DNA of 64,000 bases. Source: Euleptes europaea (lineage: Eukaryota > Chordata > Lepidosauria > Squamata > Sphaerodactylidae). The stretch is taken from the NCBI RefSeq assembly GCF_029931775.1, contig NC_079317.1, positions 69,409,895 through 69,473,894 on the forward strand, given 5' to 3'. A model generated the notes under the pieces. The model made no database searches and had not been told where the DNA came from. It saw nothing but the letters and a program-made list of their open reading frames with translations. Position numbers and translations under genes: made by a program. Shown piece after piece: positions 55,101-64,000 of this stretch; the stretch's first letter is position 1, and each line of letters begins with the position of its first letter.

Positions 55101-57230
55101 AAATGTATTACACAGAAATGTTTTTAAATGTCATGCGTGCATGTACTTTCATTAATTCAAATATAACTTCATCTAATATGGGCCTGATATTTTCTTAGGC
55201 TTTCCAGTCCAAAGATCAGAGAGAACATCCTGTGAACACAATACTAAAAGACAGTGTGATGTTGTGTCCTTTTCATTACTTTGCTGTGTGCGTTAGTTTT
55301 TTCTTACAGAAGTATTTATCTTCTGCCAAAATATATAGCATTGTCAAATTGAGAATGCATATGATTTCAACATTACATAACTCCTTTCTCTTATCTGTAT
55401 TGAAATATATATATTGATCACAATAGGGACACTCCTAGTACAATCTCTGGAAATACAGATACACATTGTTTGCCACAACAGGATGATTTTTAATGCATTG
55501 GTTACCCTAACAGCTGGTCAGAGATCAAGCATGTTTATACACAGATCTTGTTATCAGAAGCTGGCACTGAGAAAGAAGCATGCAGAATTAGCTTTCCTTC
55601 AGTTTGCTGTTCCAGGGTAACACAATGCTTGCAAAGATGCACGGTATATTTTCTGCTGTTTGGGATAACCAGATTAAAATATATATATTTTATATATACC
55701 TAAATTCCATATATATATCAGGTAATCTAGTGTATAGATCTGCATGTAATAAGATGGAATTTAGGTAATCTTGTGTACAGACCCAGCTGTAATTGCCACC
55801 TCATAGGTAACTAGGTTCTGATTCAGTCCCCATTTTCAGGAACTGAGTCACACAATCTTAAGATAAGGTAGCTATTTTCTGTCTCCCTGTTACAGAAGCC
55901 TGATAACTATATGAACATTTCAAACAGCAGTACTACGCATGGTAATGTCTCCTTTTGGAATTGGTACCTATTAAATATGAACAGAGCTATTTTTAGTTAA
56001 GTAGGTAAGGACTTTAATCTGGAGCTGACAGTGAGCATAGTAATCAGTCAGCCTACCTCTTAGTTGGAAAAAAGGGGAAAGAGAAGAGGGAGGTGTGAAG
56101 GGTAGGGTGGAGCGGAGGGGAATCCCAATTACACAGTGAGCAACTCCAACTGGGAAAGCATCCAAGGATGTCAGAAATTCTGCCCTAATTTATCCAGCCA
56201 TTGAAGCTGTTGCTTTGATAAGTGCAAGCTGAAAAAAATGTTTCCAAAAATGGTATGGCAGGCTAAGGTATTCTGTGAACACCATTCCACGAGCAGATAT
56301 AAATGTAATAGAAGGTGAGATCATTTCACTTGTTCCAAGAGGGCATCTCCTGGTCTTTGGGGTAAGTATTACCCTGAGATGTTTTCAGTTTGATTTCTAA
56401 TGGAACAAAGCTTGATTTCTGGAAAGTTCTTGGTTCTCTCTGAAGTCACAGATTGTTGTTTTTTCTGATAACTCAGGATGGCCAAATGAAGTAGCATATC
56501 CAAATTTCAGTTTAATTTGGATCTGTGGTCTAATTGGTAACTTCCCAGCTGTTGTTTTTTTTAAATAAAGTGTTACTTTTAGCTTATTACCAGAAATATA
56601 CACTAAATGCCTGTGTTTAGTTATAAACACTGTGCCTATGAAAGGTTCACAGAGTGGTGACATAACAGTAACAGCAAGTGTAAAGCTCACTTGAGGATAC
56701 CTCTGAGCATCGACACCAAGAAACAGAAATCCGATGTACAACTGTGTTAAGTCTTCCACTTCTCACTGAACAGTATTATATCAAGAAAGAGAATCTGTGC
56801 ATCTAGCTGCTGAGAACTGATGAACTCCATCCTTCCACTGGGGTAGAAGTGCTTGTTGTCACCCAGGATGTGACAATATAGAGCAAAAAATAGAGAAGCA
56901 AGAGCACTTGTACATTAGCTTTATGCTGCATGTTGTAATGTGCAAACTGAAGCCAGTTCTCACTGAAATCAATGGGATTTAGGTTTAAACTAGCGTTTGT
57001 ATGTATAATTGGGGAGAAGTTTTGCATCCTTAATAGCAATATGATTAGAATGTGATTATAGTATTTGTTTCTATGTGTTCTGTATTAAACAATAGATAAA
57101 ACTTTTTCAATGACAACTACCTAGGATGGTCTAGAATTCACTATAGTCAAAGCATTTTCTGCAAGTTTAGAGGGATTATGTACATACTATTCAGACCAGA
57201 TTTCTTTGCTATAATTTTTTAATTAATGCT
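55100..57230. other. intergenic DNA, no feature
   Basis: AT-rich intergenic DNA between the two genes, including a (AT)n-rich stretch at 55675-55725. No gene or RNA recognised. Confidence 0.45.
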
Positions 57231-57235
57231 TATGC

Positions 57236-57397
57236 ATGTGCTGTAAAGTCACAACCAACTTATGGCAACCCCAGCAAGGGGCTTCTGGGGCAAGTGAGAT
57301 GCTGAGGTGGTTTGCCATTGCCTTCCTTGGTGGTCTGCCTTCCAATTACCAACTCCTCTTGGCTGCTGAGATCTGAGAAGATGGGACTATACCATGC
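57236..57397 (-). mobile_element. 5S-rRNA-derived SINE, diverged
   Basis: GTAAAGTCACAACCAACTTATGG, TGGTTTGCCATTGCCTTCC and TTGGTGGTCTGCCTTCCAAT; the 5S-like head is shortened and decayed. Confidence 0.65.
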
Positions 57398-57486
57398 TGC
57401 CTTCCCTCCCATTTACCATCTACTAAAGGTTTATTTTATGAAAATAAGGGCTCCTTCCTACTCTCTATTTCATATATATAATTCTG

Positions 57487-57566
57487 ATACTGTCTGATTG
57501 TGTCTGATTGGCTAGTTTCTTAATCAAGTCCAGTTGTGTCTGATTGGCTAGTTTCTTAATCAAATT
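57487..57566 (+). repeat. short tandem duplication
   Basis: TTGTGTCTGATTGGCTAGTT, TCTTAATCAA occurs twice in a row about 39 bases apart. Confidence 0.85.
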
Positions 57567-57884
57567 TCAATGAAACTTACTACCATGTTCTTTTGTTTTC
57601 TGCTGCCACTAACTCATTAAAAAAAAAACACTTTATGTGGACTGAACTGGCAACTTTACAGAGGGGAACTTTAAAGGGTGTTTCACTCTGAGATTGTTGT
57701 ACACACAAAAAAATATATGAAAACAAAGTCCTGATACTTTCATTTTCGCCGGAAACAATACTAGAACTAGTTGGAATTTATTTGGTTTGATGCAGCAGCC
57801 CAGTTCTCACTGATAGTAATCTGGGCATCTTATGAAAATATATGAGAAATATAAAGAGTGGTATCATCATCTATCTAATAGTGA

Positions 57885-58990
57885 AGTGTGGCTCCCATCT
57901 GCAGATATCTAAATATGCAGATTGGGACCACTCTTACACTAAACAGATTTTCCAGCAAGCTTGGGAGACCCTCCCGGTTTGCAGAAGAATCGGAAACCTT
58001 AAAAAAATACATCGGGATTTTAATTCCCCCCCCAATTGAGAGTGTTGTCTGCACATGCACAGACAACGCGCATAACACCTCCTCCATGCATTGTCGGCCA
58101 TAGTGGTGGGGTGGTCAGAAGCTGTGGTGGACCTGACAGTGTCGTGGCCAGAAGCCATGGTGGTCCTGGCAGCCTCACCATTGGTGGTGGTGGGTGGCCA
58201 GGAGCCATGCCAGGAGCAGCATTGCTATTGGGTGCAGGGGTGGCTGGGAGCCACAGTGAGCCTAGCAGCATCACTGTTGGTAGAGGGAGAAAGCTAAGAG
58301 GGGGAAGGGATCCCCCCCACGCATATCGCAGGTTCCCACTTGTATTTTCTAAGACTGAAGTGTGGCCCCATCTGCAGATACCTAAATCCATGGATCAGGG
58401 TCACAGAATGAAAACAGATACTTCTTCAAACTTTGCCCCCACCCCCACACACACACCAGGTTTGCAAAAAACATCTGAAATTAAAAAGGGAACATTGGAG
58501 GGGGGTTAAATCCCCTCAAAGGTTACTTCCTGTGTCCTGGAAGTACAGCGAGAGAGGAGTCCTGGAGGCTGTGTCCTGGTGCCGGCAGCAGCAGCAGCAG
58601 TGGTGGTATCCTGGAGTCATTCCGGGACCAGCCATGGTGGCAGTGGAGCCCAAGGGCTACTCCAGGCCCGGAGGAGCTCCTGGACACTGCATCTGCCGCA
58701 GCCGGGACTGGAGGCAGCGGCAGAGGCCTGAAGCCACGCCAGTATCTGACAGGAAGAGATTGGAAGAAAGTCAAGTCAGGGCTCAGCAGGTAAGGGAAGG
58801 ATCGTATTCCTCCCCCCACCCCGCAAGTCTCATGGGCCCCCACATTTATATATATCTAATTCCCACCTGTATCCCCTGCTTGCAGATACTTAAAACTGCA
58901 GATAGGGGGCACACTCACTCCAAACATGTTTTTGCAGACTTAGGGGACCCCTTAGGTCTGCAGAAAAACATGATTTTTTTTTAAAACAGA
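57885..58990 (+). repeat. three diverged units of about 490 bp
   Basis: CATCTGCAGATATCTAAATATG, CATCTGCAGATACCTAAATCC and GCTTGCAGATACTTAAAACTG begin units at about 57895, 58370 and 58880. Each is followed by a GTTTGCAGA or GTCTGCAGA block and then by TTTAATTCCCCCC, TTAAATCCCCTC or TTAAATCCCCCC. Each first segment is followed by GC-rich DNA. No coding evidence in the overlapping open frames. Confidence 0.65.
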
Positions 58991-59085
58991 GTTTAAATCC
59001 CCCCGATTTTGAAAAAAGCATTGTCTGCGCATTTTAAAATTTTTAAAGCATTCTTTGCTCTTTATTGTCAAAATGGTGGTGGCTG

Positions 59086-59168
59086 CCACCACCACAGAGA
59101 GCTGGGACCAGGATGCTGCACTAGATGGACCACTGGTCTCATCCAGCAGGGCTCTTCTTACGTTCATA
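59086..59168 (+). mobile_element. CR1 LINE 3' terminal fragment
   Basis: GCTGCACTAGATGGACCACT, GGTCTCATCCAGCAGGGCTC, TTCTTACGTTCATATG is a CR1-type 3' end; it abuts the purine-rich repeat. Confidence 0.6.
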
Positions 59169-59169
59169 T

Positions 59170-59495
59170 GAGGGTTGCCTGGAGGAAATAGCATAGGGAA
59201 GGGGAAGAGGAAAGTGAAGTGCCCCCCCCCCCCAAGTTCTTACCACACAAATGGGCCTGGCCCAGAGGCCGGCACCACACAACTGGGTCATAGTTTTCCC
59301 AGGTAGAGGCTTTCGGGGGGGGGCAGTTGAAGATGGGGGCAGATAAGATAGGTTGACTGCTGGATATGAAGGAGAGAAGGAAGCAAGACAAGGGGAGAGG
59401 CTGTGGAGGCTTTCTGGGGAAGGAAAGAAAAAATTGTGTATGAGGGGGAAATGTGATACCCCCCAAAAGTCCTTGTAGACCCCCTGCTTTTTGTT
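59170..59495 (+). repeat. purine-rich unclassified repeat
   Basis: GGAAGGGGAAGAGGAAAGTG, AAGTG then C-run, GGGCCTGGCCCAGAGGCCGG and TTTTCCCAGGTAGAGGCTTTC recur near 33485-33560 and 63770-64000, in two tandem-like halves here. Confidence 0.6.
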
Positions 59496-59799
59496 AATTA
59501 TTTTAATAAACCTGTGCAGAAGGCTTGTAAAACGATTCTTTCTATAACTAAGCACACCAGCATTAATAGTGTTCTGGCATGTTCTCGTGCTACAAAAAAT
59601 TCAGCACAGATACTGATAAGCAAAATGTACCGCCTTTGCCTGAAGAAAGTTGCAAATTCTCAAACAATCAAAGGAGGCCTGATTTGCTCTTGCATTGACA
59701 ACACTTGATGTTCCATCACTACATAATTCACAGATGATCATGTGAATAATTTTAATTGAAAAAAATCATTATGTTGAAAGTTATATGCTGATTTATGCA

Positions 59800-59932
59800 T
59801 AGGGTTGCCAACCTCCAGGTAATAGCCGCTTTGGCAAATGGCATTGAAGTCCCTCCCCTCCCCAAACCCTGCCCTCCTCAGGCTCTGCCCCAAAAACCTC
59901 CCGCCGGGGGTGAAGAGGGACCTGCAACCCTA
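59800..59932 (+). mobile_element. hAT MITE (TAGGGTTGCC family), internally deleted
   Basis: Ends TAGGGTTGCCAACCTCCAGG and GCAACCCTA with a perfect 8-bp duplication TTTATGCA (59792-59799, 59933-59940). About 75 bp shorter than the copy at 54327. Confidence 0.9.
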
Positions 59933-60449
59933 TTTATGCATGTGCTGATTGTTCTGTGTTGGAGTAGTTGCTCCTTTCATTTATATGGTATTTATCAATT
60001 ACTTTCTGCCCACACATTGTGGCCCATCTGTACTTCCATATGTGGAAGGAAGCAACTAGCCCTTAAAACTGATATTTCAGGATCTCAAACAAAAGTCACA
60101 TGCACAAGTTGTTTGAGGCCAATGGAGAAGATAAATCTTATTTCATTTCCCAGAAAGACCCAGTGATAGGCAATTCATAGTACACAAATATAGAGTTGTT
60201 CTTGAAAGTGGGTACTTGACAGGAGTAGCTGCCATTTCTAAACATTAACCAACACTTCATTGAAGCTTTCCAGAGAGGATCTATTTTTAGACATTTCCAC
60301 CTAAGCTTGTTTATATCATTGAGTAATGGAGAGATTTCTAGAGGGAAATGGTTCTTTAAAATGGTATTCAGTATTTCCTCCATTGTTTGCATAATAGAAT
60401 GGTGAATACAACTGATCATTTACCATGGTGCTATGTAACATAAGGTGGT

Positions 60450-60662
60450 GGTGGGAAGGGCCATTAAGTTGTAGCTGATTTATGGGGACCCTGTAGGGTT
60501 TTCAAGGCAAGAGATATTCAGAGGTGGTTTGCCATTGCCTTCTCTGCATAGCAACCCTGGACTTCCTTGGTGGTCTCCCATCCAAATACTAACCAGGGCT
60601 AATCCTGTTTAACGTCTGAGATTTGACAAGGTTAGGCTAGCCTGGGCCATCCAGGTCAGGGC
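60450..60662 (-). mobile_element. 5S-rRNA-derived SINE with target duplication
   Basis: Reversed 5S-like head TGGTCTCCCATCCAAATACT, AACCAGGGCTAATCCTGTTT at the right, shared tail (GGCCATTAAGTTGTAGCTG) at the left. Perfect 13-bp duplication AACATAAGGTGGT at 60437-60449 and 60663-60675. Confidence 0.95.
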
Positions 60663-60719
60663 AACATAAGGTGGTCATCTGTGTTGTCTCATGGAAAGGC
60701 AAGAACGCCCACTTTTAAT

Positions 60720-61501
60720 TAGGGTTAATTGGGGCAGAGCCTGAGGAGGGCAGGGTTTCGGAAGGGGAGGGACTTCAATGCCATAGACTTCAATTGCTAC
60801 CGCGGCCATTTTTCTCAAGGTGATCTGATCTCTAACGGCTGGAGATCAGTTGAATTAGCAGGAGATCTCCTGCTACTACCTGGCAGTTAGATAAACAACT
60901 CACTGATACTGTAAAAGTAGTAGGCTACAAAAAGCAAATGCAACAAAGATGTAATGATACACAAGTCAAGGGACTATAAATGTATTGCAACTGTAACAAG
61001 ACCACTAAGTTGCAAACAAAGCTAAGTAACAAGGGTTACAAAGCGACAAGGAACAACTGAAAAGTTGAACAAGTACAAATATGATACACAGCTAACAGCC
61101 AGAAATGCTATAATTCACAAGTTTTTGAGAGCAAACTGTTCATATAATTAGCTTGGCTTGTTGCTGGTCAATTTCATTTCAGGCGGAGAACACAATGGAA
61201 ACGCGGCTCCGGATATTCTCCAGCGTTTTGGCTACTAATAAGTAGCTTCATCAGCCTGATTATAAGTGTGATTACAATAAAAGTATTAAACCTCAATAAC
61301 AGGACTACAAACAATGCATATATTATAATGTAATTGAAATTCTTACCATAAAGGCTTGAAAATACAACTCATAAATCGCATGTAAAGCTCCCAGCCATTT
61401 ATAGTCCCTTGACTTGTGTATCATTACATCTTTGTTGCGTTTGCTTTTTGTAGCCTACTACTGTTTGTTTGGTTGTAACTACCTGGCAGTTGGCAACCCT
61501 A
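60720..61501 (-). mobile_element. hAT MITE (TAGGGTTGCC family) carrying a nested element
   Basis: Reversed copy: TAGGGTTAATTGGGGCAGAG at the left, AGTTGGCAACCCTA at the right, perfect 8-bp duplication CTTTTAAT (60712-60719, 61502-61509). Body 60720-60888, then the insert at 60889-61477, then the last 24 bp of the MITE. Confidence 0.9.
60889..61477 (-). mobile_element. foldback, hammerhead-like retroelement B (Penelope-like, inferred)
   Basis: 589 bp between perfect 14-bp duplications ACTACCTGGCAGTT (60875-60888, 61478-61491). The 67-bp arms 60916-60982 and 61396-61462 are inverted copies with about one difference. On the minus strand lie CTGATGA (61254-61248), an extra A, a perfect 6-bp hairpin GCTACT-TATT-AGTAGC (61246-61231) and CAAAACGC, in hammerhead order. 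No coding frame. Confidence 0.65.
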
Positions 61502-61509
61502 CTTTTAAT

Positions 61510-62335
61510 AGTTTCTGATTGGGAGGTCCTTATCTCAATGGCTAAACACATGCTTTACATGCACAAGATCCCAGATTAAATCTCCAATTAAAGGGCCTCA
61601 GGTAACAGGATGGAAAAACTTGTCTATATCCAGTCAGGAGGAACAATGCTGAGCTACATTGACCAATGAGTTTATGCTGGCTCTGCTGTACACATCAAGT
61701 TTGCCTCTCAGGTTAGTAGATGCAGAAGTGGTGGCAAGCACACCATAGATAATAACCACTTGATAATTGGTTATCCATATTTATCCTGGATCAAAGTTTG
61801 CATTGTTACAGGCTTTGACATATTAGGGCATTTAAACTACTGTATTAATGTTGTACATGTGCAGAATTGTTCAATGTAAAACACTAACAGCTCATAAAAG
61901 CCCATTAAAAAAGCTACAAGCCTGAGCATTCTTGGCCAAGGACAAATGTGACAAGCCAGAACACTGTTTGCACCTTATCCTTGAAAGACTTAAATATCAC
62001 CGAGCCCAATGCTTGTCCTTTACCCTTGAAGGACCTAGAATACTGTTAGCATTCTATCCTTGAAGTGTCATGCAGGAATTCCACTTGTATTCCTGTACTA
62101 AAAGGACATCACCTTCACAAACGCCTGTCCTACAACCTTGTATTTTGCTGACTAATGTACTGTAACATATTGGGTTTTAATATGATAAAATGATGGTAGA
62201 AACTTACAAATAGGTCCATTTTATTCGTATTTTCCAGGAGATGAGAATGATGGTAAAATTAAAAATATAGAGCGATAACATCACTCAAAACTGACTGTTT
62301 AAAGTTTAGCAAAATAGCCTGGTGGAAGGGGAAGT
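61510..62335 (+). other. actin upstream DNA
   Basis: No repeat recognised. Probably holds further regulatory sequence of the actin gene; only the sites listed from 62336 on are clear. Confidence 0.4.
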
Positions 62336-62345
62336 CCTTATATGG
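62336..62345 (+). promoter_or_regulatory. CArG box (SRF site) of the actin gene
   Basis: Perfect CC(A/T)6GG match, CCTTATATGG, 99 bases upstream of the TATA box and about 130 bases before the likely start site. Such boxes bind serum response factor and drive muscle actin genes. A CATGTG E-box lies about 25 bases downstream and an AT-rich, MEF2-like stretch about 75 bases upstream. Confidence 0.8.
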
Positions 62346-62434
62346 AAGTCTAAAGGGAAGCCACAGAGCATGTGCAGTACAACTGTATCCTGCTCAAGCT
62401 CAAGGTTCAAGCCCATTGAAGGTGACTTAAACAG

Positions 62435-62442
62435 TATAAATA
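62435..62442 (+). promoter_or_regulatory. TATA box of the actin gene
   Basis: TATAAATA followed by AAGGC, placed about 30 bases before the inferred start near 62465 and 99 bases after a perfect CArG box. Same order and spacing class as other vertebrate muscle actin promoters. Confidence 0.8.
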
Positions 62443-62464
62443 AAGGCACAGAAGGGCTAGAATC

Positions 62465-62504
62465 TCAGACCTCTCTCAGAGGGTCTCAGAACATTGGCTA
62501 TTGG
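62465..62504 (+). other. actin non-coding exon 1 (inferred)
   Basis: Start inferred 30 bases after the TATA box; the 3' end is the donor GG|GTATGT at 62505. Vertebrate muscle actin genes typically have a short untranslated first exon and an intron just before the ATG. Both ends need transcript evidence. Confidence 0.6.
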
Positions 62505-63382
62505 GTATGTATGGATTTAAATACGGTATATTATTTTAGATATTGTGAATCAGAATTTTTGAACTAAATCAGACTTTTAACTGTATATTATAAGTATTGG
62601 ATTTTAAAACTGAATAGTATGTAGAACTTGCTTGCTTCATAGTATACATTGTTACTGAATTTTAAGACTTTGTAATACTTGCATATACCCATATATACAT
62701 TAAATTACATTGAAGCAATTCAATAAATAAGACTCATTTTTATATGAGTAAAGTAGTTCAGTCCTGCTTAGTGGGTGACTAACTGAATACGATAACATAC
62801 CACTTATCAGGAAGTGGTCGATTCTAAGAGTATAGTCATCTGAAACGCACTGACCTGCTTCAGTATACCATGAAGTAAGAAAAAAAATTCAGTCTCAGAT
62901 GCATTGCTGTAGCCTTACAATGGTAATTAATTCATTAATTTGTATTCTAACCTCTTTCCTGGCCGAGGCCAGGCTTGGGGAAGCTAATATAATTAAAACA
63001 ATACAATATGATACAATAAAACCGTGTTTATACAATAAATAAGCCTTACAATAAATAAGCCTTAAACATTTAAAATCTGGTTTCCAGTTATTGATCAGAG
63101 TATACAATTAAGCAAATGGCACTCTTCTCAAGAGGACTGGGCCATGGGGGGCCTAGAGGAACAGTCAGGGTCCCCAGTTTAGGTTGGTAACAGCATAAGG
63201 GGAGGGGGCAAAGGAAGCCTAGAATGCTAAATATAAAAAATACTTAATTTGAAACCTTCAGAGTACTGTAGTGGTGTATTGGATCAAAGAAAGACTTTCC
63301 TGTTAATATAGTGGATGGAGATTATGGGGGCCCTGTTGCAGTAAAGTTGGAACCAACCTTTCCTCTGTTGTTCTTTCTATAG
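62505..63382 (+). other. actin intron 1
   Basis: GT at 62505 to AG at 63381-63382. Holds AT-rich DNA and, at about 62925-63100, an old LINE- or SINE-tail-like stretch (TTAATTAATTCATTAATTTG, then AATATAATTAAAACAATAC) similar to 12940-13070. Confidence 0.6.
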
Positions 63383-63395
63383 CCTATCCCTTTGA

Positions 63396-64000
<605 letters not shown>

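Noticed and set aside
58036-58984. Open frames rich in Gly, Pro and Val
   Set aside because: They lie in repeated GC-rich units and change frame between units; no protein evidence.
62843-62870. GAAACGCACTGACCTGC as another hammerhead motif
   Set aside because: The core elements are in the wrong order and no complementary arms flank them.

Overview
The window is vertebrate nuclear DNA, almost certainly from a squamate reptile (lizard or snake). The repeat content shows this: tRNA-derived Sauria SINEs, 5S-rRNA-derived SINEs, BovB (RTE) ends with a (TG)n tail, CR1 and L2-type LINE ends, MIR-like tRNA SINEs and several hAT-type MITEs, in AT-rich DNA with spliced genes (GT-AG introns). The lineage within Squamata cannot be told from sequence alone.

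Layout. 1-4612: upstream DNA or intron 1 of the main gene, mostly old repeats. 4613-53965: one large plus-strand gene of 29 coding exons whose conceptual protein is about 4,838 residues. It is a giantin-family golgin (GOLGB1 or a GOLGB1-like paralogue): an N-terminal region, almost continuous coiled coil, three [11 protein letters not shown]-type motifs, four MSSLQxDRDR-type motifs, and a C-terminal membrane anchor on the last exon. One 10,758-bp exon supplies 3,586 residues. The window has no obvious promoter for this gene; the first coding exon starts at a splice acceptor, so a non-coding exon should lie upstream. A poly(A) signal follows at 53940. 53966-62335: intergenic DNA rich in MITEs, SINEs, a set of ~490-bp repeated units and a nested retroelement. 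62336-64000: start of a second plus-strand gene, a muscle-type actin, with a CArG box, TATA box, short non-coding exon 1, intron 1 and the first coding exon (codons 1-43). It runs off the window.

The two genes are not functionally linked as far as can be seen: one encodes a Golgi membrane tether, the other a contractile actin under an SRF-type promoter. The neighbourhood matters, because mammalian GOLGB1 lies beside HCLS1 and IQCB1, not beside a muscle actin.

The most interesting signal is in the repeats. Several intronic and intergenic elements carry what looks like a hammerhead-ribozyme core (CTGANGA, small hairpin, GAAA, flanking complementary arms). Two of them are foldback elements of about 600 bp that have inserted, with 14-bp target duplications, at exactly the same base of the same hAT MITE family. 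This pattern fits non-autonomous Penelope-like retroelements, but that assignment is an inference.
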